Assembly (NCBI GenBank): GCA_041940305.1
Contig: JBGTSJ010000027.1
Location: forward strand, 1 to 64,000
Origin: JBGTSJ01 sp041940305
GTDB lineage: Bacteria; Planctomycetota; Planctomycetia; Planctomycetales; Planctomycetaceae
Direction of reading: 5' to 3'
Length of the DNA stretch: 64,000 nucleotides
A program made the position numbers and the translations under genes. The stretch's first letter is position 1. Each line of letters begins with the position of its first letter. Positions 16,627-25,378 of this stretch are shown here, in pieces. The notes beneath the pieces were generated by a model. That model worked only from the letters and a program-made list of their open reading frames with translations, searched no databases and was not told the DNA's origin.

Positions 16627-17814
16627 TCAATACCGCATCGCCCGCCGCAGCAGCCAGCACCCCGCAATCGCCAGCAAGGCGTTCCCCACCCACATCGCCC
16701 ACGCCGGATCGACGTGCCCCTTCTTCGCCTGCGCGATCATCCCCAGCACGATCGGGTAGTAACCCACCGTGATCGGCACGAAGCAGTAGAGAAAGCTCGT
16801 CAGAAATCGCGCCTGGGCCTTCATCACAGCCAGCGGACTCCCCACCAGCACGAAGAACAGACAGCTGCACGCCAGCGCATAGCGGCTGTGGATCTCCGTC
16901 GTCATCCGGCAGGTGCGCTGCTGATTCTCGCGCAGCCGGTGACGGCTGGTCCCTTTCGGATTCGTCAGTGCCGCAAAGTCCCCCGTCGTGAGCGCAAACG
17001 CCGCCTCAATCGCGGCCCGGTCGTTCTCATGCCCCCGTTCAAACCCCGCCAGCTTCAGTTCCTTCTGGATCACGCGGATCGGCAGGTGCCTCGGCTTGAA
17101 CTCGTCGTCCACCGTCTTCCACCCGATCTCCTGGGTCTTCGTCCCGCTGATGTAGACGCGACCCTGGTCCGGCAGCTCGATCGCCCCGTTCGTGAGGTGC
17201 ACCAGCGCCTGGTCGTGCTCAAAGTCGAGTTCGATCGTCGCCTCTTCCGCCCACATCGTCGCCTGGTGATCGCCGTGCATATACGTGAACACCGGCCGGA
17301 TCAGGCGCCGTCCCTGTACCTCGGCAACCACGACGTTGATCCCATGCTGCCGGTCGCCGAACTGCCGCTCGGTCCGCAGCCGCTCGATCAGGATGTCCTC
17401 CATCGCCGAAAAGATCGTCCGCTGGATATTCGCCACCGCCCAGGGAATCGCCTGGTCCGAGAGCACCAGGCAGCACACGCTCAGCCCCGCACCGATCAGG
17501 AACGACGGCCACAGCAGCGAGAGCACGCTGATCCCCGCCGCCTTCGCCGCCGTCACCTCCAGGTCACCCGCCAGCCGGCCGTACACCAGGCACACCGTCA
17601 GCAGCAGCGCCGCCGGAATCGTAAACGGCAGCAGGCTCGGCACGATGAACGGCAGCACGCGCAGCAGCTGCATCGGCCCGAGGCCGCTCTCGCTCGCCTG
17701 CTGAAAGATTCCGACGAACACCAGCAGCACCGTCAGGCACAGCAGCACAAAGCAGAACACCCGCAGCAGTTCCCCGAACACATAGCGTTGCAGCAGGGGA
17801 ATCGGGGCGCGCAT
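16627..17814 (-). CDS. LptF/LptG-type permease
   Basis: Product of about 395 residues. Three membrane helices precede a large periplasmic region and three follow it, as in the LptF/LptG (YjgP/YjgQ) family that extracts lipopolysaccharide from the inner membrane together with LptB. The N-terminal LLQRYVFGELLRVFCFVLL and the GRLAGDLEVTAAKAAG coupling-helix segment are typical. Only one such gene is visible; a partner and LptB must lie elsewhere. An upstream in-frame GTG at 17850 would add 12 residues. Confidence 0.8.
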   Translation of the reverse strand: MRAPIPLLQRYVFGELLRVFCFVLLCLTVLLVFVGIFQQASESGLGPMQLLRVLPFIVPSLLPFTIPAALLLTVCLVYGRLAGDLEVTAAKAAGISVLSLLWPSFLIGAGLSVCCLVLSDQAIPWAVANIQRTIFSAMEDILIERLRTERQFGDRQHGINVVVAEVQGRRLIRPVFTYMHGDHQATMWAEEATIELDFEHDQALVHLTNGAIELPDQGRVYISGTKTQEIGWKTVDDEFKPRHLPIRVIQKELKLAGFERGHENDRAAIEAAFALTTGDFAALTNPKGTSRHRLRENQQRTCRMTTEIHSRYALACSCLFFVLVGSPLAVMKAQARFLTSFLYCFVPITVGYYPIVLGMIAQAKKGHVDPAWAMWVGNALLAIAGCWLLRRAMRY

Positions 17815-18184
17815 CCGTTCGCTCACTAACTGCCGTTCGCCGATCCGCACCCGGCGGATCGTTCCATCGATCGCAGGCGCATCCTCCGACGGCCGGCCGA
17901 ATCCTGCGAGCCGGGCAGGGCAGAGGGGGGGGGCGGTGCGGAGCGGAAACCTATACGCAATCCGGGTTTTCGGTCAATACGATTGTGAATCCCCCGGCGA
18001 GGATGGGAATGCGGTGGACATCTCAACAATTCCAACTGCCGATGCTGCTCCCCCAAGACCTCCACAGCCCGCAACTCCCTGATTCACCGGCCGGAATCTC
18101 CACCTTTCCGGTGTAACACTGCGCGCCCTCCGCCGCTCAGGGAGTAGGTCACCAGCGAAACCAACCTTTCCGGAGGGCGATTCG
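17815..18184. other. Intergenic region without a convincing gene (370 bases)
   Basis: This divergent spacer contains a run of nine G at 17925-17933 and a repeated ACCTTTCCGG-like segment near 18100 and 18165. The second overlaps the ribosome binding site of the next gene. No protein-like ORF is seen. Confidence 0.4.
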
Positions 18185-18592
18185 ATGAAATTCCAGCTTG
18201 CCGACGCATTGAACGGACTCAAGGCCGTCGCGGATCGGGCGAACGTCCATGCCAACTCCGCCGCGGACGTCATGGCCCGCAAGTGCACCGAACTGACCGG
18301 CCGCCAGATCAATGGTCCGCAACTCAAAACCGCCGCCATCAAGATCGGCGGCATCGCCATGGGCTTCGGAGCCGCCATGGCCATCGCCAACATTGCCGGC
18401 ACCACTGTCGGACCGCAGGTCGCCGGCGGACCGGACGGCGACGGCAGCGACCCCGGCAACGATGGCGACACCGGCCTGACCCGCACAGGCGACTTCGAAG
18501 GGGACGTCGGCATGTTCTTCGCCGAGAACGGCGTCGCCGTCCATGAAGCGACCCCCTGGGTCACCGCCGAAGGCGACGTCAGCTGGGAGTAA
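18185..18592 (+). CDS. Small protein of unknown function
   Basis: Product of 135 residues with a strong CCGGAGGG ribosome binding site 7 bases before the ATG. An N-terminal amphipathic half is followed by a Gly/Ala-rich hydrophobic stretch (IGGIAMGFGAAMAIANIAG) that may be membrane-embedded, a Gly/Asp-rich linker and an acidic end. No family is recognised. It stands alone on the plus strand between minus-strand genes, so it probably has its own promoter. Confidence 0.6.
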   Translation: MKFQLADALNGLKAVADRANVHANSAADVMARKCTELTGRQINGPQLKTAAIKIGGIAMGFGAAMAIANIAGTTVGPQVAGGPDGDGSDPGNDGDTGLTRTGDFEGDVGMFFAENGVAVHEATPWVTAEGDVSWE

Positions 18593-18626
18593 CCATCGCT
18601 CCAACTCCGTCACGAACGCCCCCACA

Positions 18627-18656
18627 GTAGCCCGCGGCGCCAGCAAGGGCCGAGCG
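18627..18656. repeat. Dispersed GC-rich repeat, copy D
   Basis: GTAGCCCGCGGCGCCAGCAA followed by GGGCCGAGCG, between the small unknown gene and the release-factor-like gene. Confidence 0.65.
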
Positions 18657-18720
18657 CCCCACAACGCTCCCCCGCGTCCAATCGTGCGAAAGCACGAATC
18701 ATCGCGCCCCCGCCTCTACA

Positions 18721-19239
18721 TCATCGAAGCGGCCGCAACCCCACCTCCGACCGCGCCGCGTTCACTTTCCCAATCGCGCCCGGCTCCAGCGCCACGAACC
18801 GCGTCAACTGGCTCGTCGAGCACCCCAGCCGCGCCGCGGCTGACTGCACGTTCCACTTTTCCGCCGCGATCATGTCCAGCGTTTCGGCCAGCAGCGGCGC
18901 GAAATCGGCATGCTCCGGATTGACGCGCACCCTCCCCCCCGCGCACCGCGACTGCCACAGCGAACTCGGACTCGCCCCCTCCGGGATCGCGCACCGCACT
19001 TCAACCGCCAAAATCACCCGCAAGCGCCGGATCGCCACCGTACGATTCTGAGCCTGGCTCCGCCGCTCGGACGCCTCGACCGTCAGCCCCGTCGCCCCAT
19101 GCACCAGCTGGATGCCGGTCTCGACCTTATTCCGATGCTGTCCCCCCGGCCCGGAACGCCGCACGCGCCGGACCACGCATTGACCGAGCAGCGCGTCGTC
19201 GGAAAGTCCGGCCGGATGCCGCAGAGTTTCCGGCTCCAT
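18721..19239 (-). CDS. Peptide chain release factor-like (GGQ domain) protein
   Basis: Product of 172 residues. The RF-1 catalytic motif is present in RRSGPGGQHRNKVETG, the GGQ that drives peptidyl-tRNA hydrolysis on the ribosome. The stop-codon recognition domain of true release factors is missing, so a rescue role like ArfB is likely, though this is inference. A C-terminal helical region (AARLGCSTSQLTRFVAL) looks like a small DNA- or RNA-binding fold. The ATG overlaps the upstream stop in a TGATG arrangement, so translation is probably coupled. Confidence 0.75.
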   Translation of the reverse strand: MEPETLRHPAGLSDDALLGQCVVRRVRRSGPGGQHRNKVETGIQLVHGATGLTVEASERRSQAQNRTVAIRRLRVILAVEVRCAIPEGASPSSLWQSRCAGGRVRVNPEHADFAPLLAETLDMIAAEKWNVQSAAARLGCSTSQLTRFVALEPGAIGKVNAARSEVGLRPLR

Positions 19240-19949
19240 CACTGCTCCGCCGGTCGATGCGTCGCAAAGAACTCCAGCACCGATTCCAGTTGCTCCGCAA
19301 AGAACCTGCTGTCGTCGGTATCCAGCTTGCGCAGCCCGGCGACGTATTCGTCGAACGTGCGGTGCACCCCGCTGTTGGGCGCCGCGAGCACCTCCGTCAT
19401 CGCCGCATAGCCGCGCGACATCAGTTCGTAATCGGGTCGCCCCGCCCCCCGCGCATGGTCGGCCGCCGTGGCGAACGACGCCTGTGCCGGCTCCAGCCGG
19501 CCATCCGCCAGCTGCTGCGCCCCCAGGATCCAGTACGCATTGCACAGCGGCAGATCGTCCCGCTGCAGTTCCTTCGCAAGCCGCAGATTCAGCTTCGCCG
19601 CGTCGAGCCCGACGCGCCGATCGGACACCGTCAGCTCAATCCCTTCGTCGTTCCAGCCGGGCCAGGTGTTGGACGCCAGGTTGAACGACAGTGCCTTCGC
19701 CGCCCCGCGCAGCTTCGCCCCATCCTCGCCCGCGGATCGCTCGGCCTCAGCCAGTCCGAACTGAATCCCGGCCCGCGAAATGGCGATCATGCCCACCACG
19801 TCTTTCCGCTCGCCGTACAACCACTGCGCCACGTCCCCAGTAAGCCGCAACACCTCCTCCGGCGACCCCTGCTGCAGTAGGTATTGCACAGCCGCATACG
19901 AATCCTGTTCCTCCAGCAACCGGGCAACTTCAGAGCGGACGTCAGCCAT
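19239..19949 (-). CDS. TPR-like helical protein of unknown function
   Basis: Product of 236 residues, helical throughout and without signal peptide or membrane segment. Short repeats with A/G/Y spacing, such as CNAYWILGAQQLADGRLEPAQ and MSRGYAAM, suggest tetratricopeptide-like repeats. It ends inside the start codon of the release-factor-like gene, so the two form one unit and it may assist the same process. No named family is recognised. Confidence 0.65.
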   Translation of the reverse strand: MADVRSEVARLLEEQDSYAAVQYLLQQGSPEEVLRLTGDVAQWLYGERKDVVGMIAISRAGIQFGLAEAERSAGEDGAKLRGAAKALSFNLASNTWPGWNDEGIELTVSDRRVGLDAAKLNLRLAKELQRDDLPLCNAYWILGAQQLADGRLEPAQASFATAADHARGAGRPDYELMSRGYAAMTEVLAAPNSGVHRTFDEYVAGLRKLDTDDSRFFAEQLESVLEFFATHRPAEQ

Positions 19950-20165
19950 GGTGACGGTCCTTTTTCGTTGAATGGACGATGTTGCGTCGAGACCCGGCAG
20001 CCTGAGGATCGGTCTGCCCAGGCTGTGATGTCTGTCTTACGACAGACTGCCGGCCATCTTCAAGCCGCTCGACCGAATTCAGCTCAGCCGCGCCATTGCA
20101 GGTCGCCTCGACCCATTGCTAACGTGGCCGTTCTTCACAACGCGATTCCATCCTCAGGAGGACAC

Positions 20166-20372
20166 ATGGCTGACGTCACGATCACCTGTCGCCCCAACGG
20201 CCCCCTGCTCGTCAACGGCCCCGTCAAGGTGCTCGACCACGAAGGACACGAATTCAACCTCAACGGCAAGGAAACCTTCGCCCTCTGCCGCTGCGGACAG
20301 ACCCAGAACCGCCCCTTCTGCGACGGCGCTCACAAGTCATGCGGCTGGGCCGCAATGGATCCCGCCAAATGA
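20166..20372 (+). CDS. CDGSH iron-sulfur domain protein
   Basis: Product of 68 residues. The CDGSH signature is complete: CRCGQTQNRPFCDGAH gives three Cys and one His that bind a redox-active 2Fe-2S cluster. Bacterial members of this size are single-domain cytoplasmic proteins of uncertain role, possibly electron transfer or cluster delivery. AGGAGG lies 5 bases before the ATG. A second small gene follows 30 bases later. Confidence 0.9.
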   Translation: MADVTITCRPNGPLLVNGPVKVLDHEGHEFNLNGKETFALCRCGQTQNRPFCDGAHKSCGWAAMDPAK

Positions 20373-20402
20373 TGCTGGTCCGCCGCGGCTGAGGACGGCC
20401 CC

Positions 20403-20669
20403 ATGGACGAGTCCGACTGGAGTGACGACGCGCCGCTGGAGGACTGGGAGTACCCCGACGACGACACTGACGACGACGAGGAAGACGAATCCCGCACCCG
20501 ACCCTGTCCCATGTGCGGGATGGACGTTTACGAAGACGCCGTACAGTGCCCCCTTTGCGGCGAGTATCTCACCCGCAGCAGTCGCGCCTGGGACGGGCGG
20601 CCCCTCTGGTGGATGGTCCTCGGACTGCTGGGAATCATTGCAGTCATCCTGACGCTCACCGCGTTCTAA
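20403..20669 (+). CDS. Small zinc-ribbon membrane protein
   Basis: Product of 88 residues. The N-terminal 30 residues are strongly acidic, then two CxxC pairs (CPMCG and CPLCGEYL) form a zinc ribbon, and a single C-terminal membrane helix follows (WWMVLGLLGIIAVILTLTA). The ribbon probably faces the cytoplasm. It lies 30 bases after the CDGSH gene and is likely co-transcribed. Function unknown. Confidence 0.7.
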   Translation: MDESDWSDDAPLEDWEYPDDDTDDDEEDESRTRPCPMCGMDVYEDAVQCPLCGEYLTRSSRAWDGRPLWWMVLGLLGIIAVILTLTAF

Positions 20670-20753
20670 TCGGACGAGCGGAATTGCGCGATGCTCAGTG
20701 TCCGTTCAGCCGGGATTAAACGGACGTCGAGGAGCCGAGGGGACGCGACCGCG

Positions 20754-21122
20754 TCAATCGTTGATGGCGGTGATGGCTTCCTCGCGAGTCGGGTACATCC
20801 GCCAGAGCTGATCGAGGTTGGTGATCTGCAGGATCTCCGCACAGTAGGGATTCAGACCGCAGAGCACGAACCGGCCTCCCGGCTTGACATGAACCCTGTT
20901 CCAGGCGCGGAAGAGCGCCTCAATGAACGACGATCCGAAGAACGACGTGTGAGACAGGTCAACGACGACACGGGGGGGCGATGTCGGCGTTTCCGTCGCG
21001 CTCAGCAGCGACTGGGTGGCGGCCGGAATGCGGTCTTCGGTGATGCGGTCGAACTCCCGGCCGAAGACGACGATGGTGACGCCATCCTGCTGCAGGATTT
21101 CGGGCCGTCCATCGGCAGGCAT
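20754..21122 (-). CDS. STAS domain protein (anti-sigma factor antagonist-like)
   Basis: Product of 122 residues. The STAS fold is recognisable from VTIVVFGREFD, the central VVVDLSHTSFFGSSFIEAL with the usual serine that partner kinases phosphorylate, and FVLCGLNPYCAEILQIT. Such proteins bind anti-sigma or stressosome partners and act as phosphorylation switches; no kinase gene is adjacent. The ATG at 21122 has GGAGG 11 bases upstream. An in-frame TTG at 21143 lies before that site and is unlikely. Confidence 0.8.
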   Translation of the reverse strand: MPADGRPEILQQDGVTIVVFGREFDRITEDRIPAATQSLLSATETPTSPPRVVVDLSHTSFFGSSFIEALFRAWNRVHVKPGGRFVLCGLNPYCAEILQITNLDQLWRMYPTREEAITAIND

Positions 21123-21272
21123 CGTGCAACTCGCCTCCGACAATCACAGACGACGTTCTGACCGGCTGCCCACTGACCCGATCGGGAGCACACTTTCCGC
21201 CGACGGGGTGTGAAGGCCGTCCTGTTCGTCGCCGGGTGATGGCTGATGTCAGCGAACGAAATGACAGTCTTT

Positions 21273-21300
21273 ATCGTACTCCGCAGGTGTTGACTGTCAA
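21273..21300 (-). promoter_or_regulatory. Candidate sigma-70-like promoter for the STAS gene
   Basis: On the minus strand TTGACA (21295-21300) is separated by 16 bases from TACGAT (21273-21278), about 150 bases before the STAS start. The -35 is perfect and the -10 matches four of six consensus bases. Confidence 0.4.
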
Positions 21301-21358
21301 TGAACCGCGAGCAGTGCGGGGTGGTGACGACCGGTTCGTCGGATGACGACAACGGAGA

Positions 21359-21466
21359 CTATCCGTTGACGAACCACCAGCAGAGCCAGCAGAGCGCCGG
21401 CAGCAGGACGAAGATCAGCAAGACCGCCGTCAGGGTCGAGCGGGAATTGTCGGGCCAGCGCGCCAT
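21359..21466 (-). CDS. Possible 35-residue membrane peptide
   Basis: A short frame reads MARWPDNSRSTLTAVLLIFV followed by LLPALCWLCWWFVNG, a single hydrophobic helix after a polar N-terminus, ending in TAG. Codon use looks like real coding DNA. There is no clear ribosome binding site; it lies 73 bases downstream of the TadG-like gene on the same strand and could be coupled to it. The frame also stays open upstream. Confidence 0.35.
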   Translation of the reverse strand: MARWPDNSRSTLTAVLLIFVLLPALCWLCWWFVNG

Positions 21467-21539
21467 GCGGCTGAGGATTGCAGTTTCCCCGTTCGTCTTC
21501 AACAGCGTACGGCGCTCCGATGACCGCCGGCCACGGGGC

Positions 21540-22784
21540 CTACTGCAGCAACTTCGTTCCCCGACCGTGCTGCCCAATCTTCTGGAACACGTCCAGGAGT
21601 TCGAGATAATCGCGGCTTCCGTCAGCGACGTGATAGTAGTAGGAGGCCTGGTCCTCGTCCGGCGGGGAGGCGATGAGCGCCATGAGCGGATCATAACCTT
21701 CGTCGCTGACCGTCACGACATACAGCTTGATACCAAGCGCCTTGATCGTGGCGGACCAGCGGCGCACTGCCTCTTTCGGATCATAGTTCCGATTCAGCGA
21801 TCCGAATTGTGTTGTCGAGTTTGAGAGGGAATTGTCGCCGGGGTAGGGCTCGGCCAGGTTGACTTGTCCGTCCGTCAGCAGGACCATCACGCGCTCGACG
21901 ATCGCCGCCGATTCGGCATCGCGCGGCTGCCCCCTGTGCAGGAAAATGTCCAGACCGGCACGCAGCCCCCCGCCGATATTCGTGCCCAGCCCGCGATCGA
22001 CATAGTGGCCGGCCTGCAACTGTTCGATTCGAGACTTGGTCGGCTGCAGCGAGTAGTTGAGCTTCGTCTCAATCAGCCCCGTGCGGTCGTACCGACTGCG
22101 ACCAGTATCCCGCCAGGAGAAGACTGCCAGACCGGCGCGATCATCCTCCTTGAGTTCGGCCACCAGCCGCTGGGCGGCGTCGCGCGTGTTCGCCATTCGA
22201 GTCCGGCCGTTGGCCATATCGGCCGACATCGACTCGGAACAGTCCAGCACGAGCACAACGTCCAGTGGCGGACCTCCACTCACGCCGGCCACGGCGGAAG
22301 CCCCGACTGTGTACCGGTCGTGTCTCATGGCGACGCCAAAGAATGCCGGCACGCCCGTGTGCTGCACATTCACCTGAACCGCGTCCGCGTCCTTGAATGC
22401 CGTCTCGACAAAGCGGAACTCCTCCTCGCTCCAGGCGCCGTACGTCGGAGTAATGGTAATGTTCGGATTGGCATCCGGATCGAAGCCGTTGAGCCGCAGC
22501 AATTGCTCCATGGTCGCGCGCACGGCCTCTTCGCCGTCTCTAAAGTCCATGGCCGCGCCCAGGGCGGCTGCGTCGGCGGCCGATTGGATCCGCGACTGCT
22601 CCAGCGAGATGTATCCGATGTCCGTGACGAACGCCGTGAAGATCAGAGCGATCGCCAGGAACAAGGTCGCCAGCACGAGGATGGCGCCGCGACGGCGTTG
22701 CACCTCAGTCTGCGCACCGGCAATCGCACGATCGGCGGGATGGCGGATACGGGAACGACGAATGGGCAGCGGGACTCGGATCAT
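21540..22784 (-). CDS. TadG-like protein with von Willebrand factor A domain
   Basis: Product of 414 residues. A basic N-terminus and one membrane helix (GAILVLATLFLAIALIFTAF) with QSRIQSAADAAALGAA match the TadE/TadG-like N-terminal region of Flp pilus proteins. A vWA domain follows with the metal-ion site DCSESMSAD, VLLTDGQVN and a Tyr-rich C-terminus. Such proteins sit in the cell envelope beside type IVc pilus systems, but no other tad genes are in the window. The ATG at 22784 is chosen because upstream codons do not resemble the family. Confidence 0.75.
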   Translation of the reverse strand: MIRVPLPIRRSRIRHPADRAIAGAQTEVQRRRGAILVLATLFLAIALIFTAFVTDIGYISLEQSRIQSAADAAALGAAMDFRDGEEAVRATMEQLLRLNGFDPDANPNITITPTYGAWSEEEFRFVETAFKDADAVQVNVQHTGVPAFFGVAMRHDRYTVGASAVAGVSGGPPLDVVLVLDCSESMSADMANGRTRMANTRDAAQRLVAELKEDDRAGLAVFSWRDTGRSRYDRTGLIETKLNYSLQPTKSRIEQLQAGHYVDRGLGTNIGGGLRAGLDIFLHRGQPRDAESAAIVERVMVLLTDGQVNLAEPYPGDNSLSNSTTQFGSLNRNYDPKEAVRRWSATIKALGIKLYVVTVSDEGYDPLMALIASPPDEDQASYYYHVADGSRDYLELLDVFQKIGQHGRGTKLLQ

Positions 22785-22937
22785 GACCAGACTGCGCGGT
22801 CGAGGGTGGGATGCGACTGGTGGGAACGCAAGGGATGGCGCACTAACGTAGGTTGCGCGCGGAATTCGGGTCTGAAACAAGACATTGCGCCGTGCGGGAA
22901 ATCACTGCGGGCCGGTTGATCGTGCGGATCGCAACGA

Positions 22938-23408
22938 TTAAGAGGGGGGGATCGGCCCCGTATCGGACTCCTGGCCGGCCTGCGGGACCGCCGAAAGGGC
23001 GCAGGCGAACTCCAGCCTCGCCGCCGTCTTCCCGCCTACCAGCGCTTTCCCTTTCATGAACCACGCGGTTCCCAGCCGCTCAGTTAGTTCGACCTCGATC
23101 TGGAGCGTGTCTCCGGGACGAACCATCTGCCGGAACTGGGCGTTGTTCAAGCGTGTGACGACCGGCACCGAATTGCCGTCTTCGGGCGTCGCACGGGCCG
23201 CCAGCACGGCGCCCGCCTGCAGGACCGCCTCGCACACGAGCATTCCGGGGAGGACCGGAAACTGAGGATAGTGCCCACGGAAGACGTCCAGGTCTGGATC
23301 GACGTGCTTGAGTGCCCGCACACGGCGGTCGTCGATCTCGACGATCTCGTCCAGCCACAGGAACGGTGGGCGATGCGGGATGACGCGCTGGATTTCAACT
23401 CGGTTCAT
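22938..23408 (-). CDS. FabZ-like 3-hydroxyacyl-ACP dehydratase
   Basis: Product of 156 residues with a hot-dog fold. IPHRPPFLWLDEIVE and the catalytic stretch FRGHYPQFPVLPGMLVCEAVLQAG contain the conserved His and the later Glu of FabZ/FabA. It should dehydrate 3-hydroxyacyl-ACP in fatty-acid or lipid synthesis. No other fab genes are adjacent, so a specialised role is possible. The ATG at 23408 begins the family-like MNRVEIQRVIPHR. Confidence 0.8.
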   Translation of the reverse strand: MNRVEIQRVIPHRPPFLWLDEIVEIDDRRVRALKHVDPDLDVFRGHYPQFPVLPGMLVCEAVLQAGAVLAARATPEDGNSVPVVTRLNNAQFRQMVRPGDTLQIEVELTERLGTAWFMKGKALVGGKTAARLEFACALSAVPQAGQESDTGPIPPS

Positions 23409-23565
23409 GTCGATCGCCGCAGAGTGGCCCGGTGTCTCGAAGACTGGACGGCGCCGGGATCCTCGTCGGGACCCGGCGCATGCCGTATTCTTTCCGGTCG
23501 CTCGCCAGACGCAACCGTTCATCCGGTCAATCCATTGACTCAACCACCGGGAGAGCTCGGTTTCC

Positions 23566-25293
23566 ATGCCACTCGCTGCGTCACAACCCGTGCTGATTCT
23601 CGGAGCGGGAATCAACGGCGCCTGCGTGGCCCGCGAGCTCGTGCTCAACGGCGTGCCGGTCGTCGTGGCCGATCGGCGCGACATCGCGAGCGGGGCCACG
23701 TCGAAGTCGTCGCGGCTGATTCACGGCGGCGTACGGTACCTGGAGTACGGCGACGTCGGCCTCGTCCGGGAGTCACTGGAGGAACGGTCGCGGCTGCTGC
23801 GGCTGGCGCCGCATTGCGTCCGGCCGCTGCGACTGCACATTCCCATTCGCCGCCGCCACGGCGGGCTGCTGCAGTCGGCCGTCCGCTTTCTGAAGTTCGA
23901 TCGCCTGGCCGTCGGACGGTGGATCAGCAGGCGGCTGCCGGTCTCCGAACGGGGCCTGTGGACGGTTCGCTTGGGATTAGGGCTGTATGACCTGATCGCG
24001 CGGGGTTCGACACTGCCGCGCCATGCGGCGCACTCGGTGGATGACGCCACAGCGCCGCGCGTGGACAGGGGCAAATATCGCTGGACGTGCGCCTATTCCG
24101 ATGCGCAGATCACCTACCCGGAGCGGTTGGTCATCGCGTTGCTGGACGATGCGCGGCGTGTCGCTGACGCCTCGAGCCTGGAATTCCGGGTGCTGACGTA
24201 TCACCGGCCATCGTTGCACGAAGAGATTGTGCGACTGTCACCGACGTTGACGGGGGAGCAGCCGCAAGTGGAATTGCGTCCGTCGATGATCGTGAACGCA
24301 ACGGGGGCAGGGGGGGACTACACGCTGCGCGAACTCGGCATCGAGGGGCCTCCGCTATTCGGCGGAACAAAGGGGAGCCATATCATTACACGCCAGCCGG
24401 CATTGATGGAGGCATTACAAGGGCAGGGCGTATATGCCGAAGCCGCGGATGGCCGGCTGGTGTTTTTGCTCCCGTTTGTGGACAGCGTGCTGGTGGGAAC
24501 GACGGACATTCCCTTTTCTGATCCGCCGGAGCGGGCCGTCGCCACGCGGGACGAGGTGCAGTATCTGGTGAGGATGGTGAATGAAGTCTTCCCGCAGGTC
24601 GCGCTTTCGGCAGACGACGTAGCGGCCCATTATTGCGGAGTGCGTCCGCTACCGAACGTGAGCGCCGCACGGGCCGGCGCGATTCCGCGGGGACACTGGA
24701 TTGAGACGAACGAGTCGGGACCCGTTCCGATTGACACTCTCATCGGCGGCAAGCTCACCACCTGCCGGGCGTTCGGCGAGGCGGCGGCCGACCGCATCCT
24801 TGCCCGACTTGGGAGGACGCGCACCGCTTCCACACGGGATCGCCCAATCATGGGCGCTGAGGATGCAGAAGGGACTCTGGCGGAGGAGGAGGTGCTGAGC
24901 ACTGCCGTGCGGACGTTTCAGCTGGATGAGGCGGGCGCACGTGCCGCTTACGAACTGGTCGGCGAGCGATTGTCGGAGATCGCCAGTTCAGGCGACGACG
25001 GGGGAGATCGGCTGGTCGGTACGTTGCTGCCGATAGCACTGGTGGACTGGATCATCGAGCACGAATGGGTGGCGCGGGTCGAGGACCTGGTCGAGCGCCG
25101 ACTGATGCTGGCCTGGTCGCCGGACGTCTCGCTGGACACGCTGCGTCAACTCGGCGAGCGTCTCGCGGCAGTCGGACGCATCGACGCGTCGCAGATCGAA
25201 CAGGAGGTTGAGTCCGCGGCCGAGCGCCTGGAGCACTTTTACGGGAATTCTCCGCGATCAACATCCCAAGTCGACGACGGTGCGGCTTCCTGA
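23566..25293 (+). CDS. glpD: FAD-dependent glycerol-3-phosphate dehydrogenase
   Basis: Product of 575 residues. The dinucleotide-binding motif LILGAGINGACVARELVLNG is at the N-terminus, followed by SGATSKSSRLIHGGVRYLEY, which is diagnostic for the GlpD/GlpA family, and the substrate region FVDSVLVGTTDIPFSD. A C-terminal helical domain completes the protein. It oxidises glycerol-3-phosphate to dihydroxyacetone phosphate at the membrane and passes electrons to quinone. It is divergent from the FabZ-like gene. The next gene, 85 bases downstream on the same strand, encodes a TIM-barrel isomerase. Confidence 0.9.
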   Translation: MPLAASQPVLILGAGINGACVARELVLNGVPVVVADRRDIASGATSKSSRLIHGGVRYLEYGDVGLVRESLEERSRLLRLAPHCVRPLRLHIPIRRRHGGLLQSAVRFLKFDRLAVGRWISRRLPVSERGLWTVRLGLGLYDLIARGSTLPRHAAHSVDDATAPRVDRGKYRWTCAYSDAQITYPERLVIALLDDARRVADASSLEFRVLTYHRPSLHEEIVRLSPTLTGEQPQVELRPSMIVNATGAGGDYTLRELGIEGPPLFGGTKGSHIITRQPALMEALQGQGVYAEAADGRLVFLLPFVDSVLVGTTDIPFSDPPERAVATRDEVQYLVRMVNEVFPQVALSADDVAAHYCGVRPLPNVSAARAGAIPRGHWIETNESGPVPIDTLIGGKLTTCRAFGEAAADRILARLGRTRTASTRDRPIMGAEDAEGTLAEEEVLSTAVRTFQLDEAGARAAYELVGERLSEIASSGDDGGDRLVGTLLPIALVDWIIEHEWVARVEDLVERRLMLAWSPDVSLDTLRQLGERLAAVGRIDASQIEQEVESAAERLEHFYGNSPRSTSQVDDGAAS

Positions 25294-25378
25294 GGCCGGT
25301 GGTGAAACGGGTTTGATGCCGTTATCATCGGACGCACAGTCGAACTCTCTTCTCGTGTAAACAGCCAGGGCAGACGAA

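Noticed and set aside
23409..23699. N-terminal extension of the FabZ-like protein (open frame continues to 23699)
   Set aside because: The upstream residues do not resemble the family, which begins near MNRVEIQRVIPHR, and they overlap the glpD start region on the other strand.
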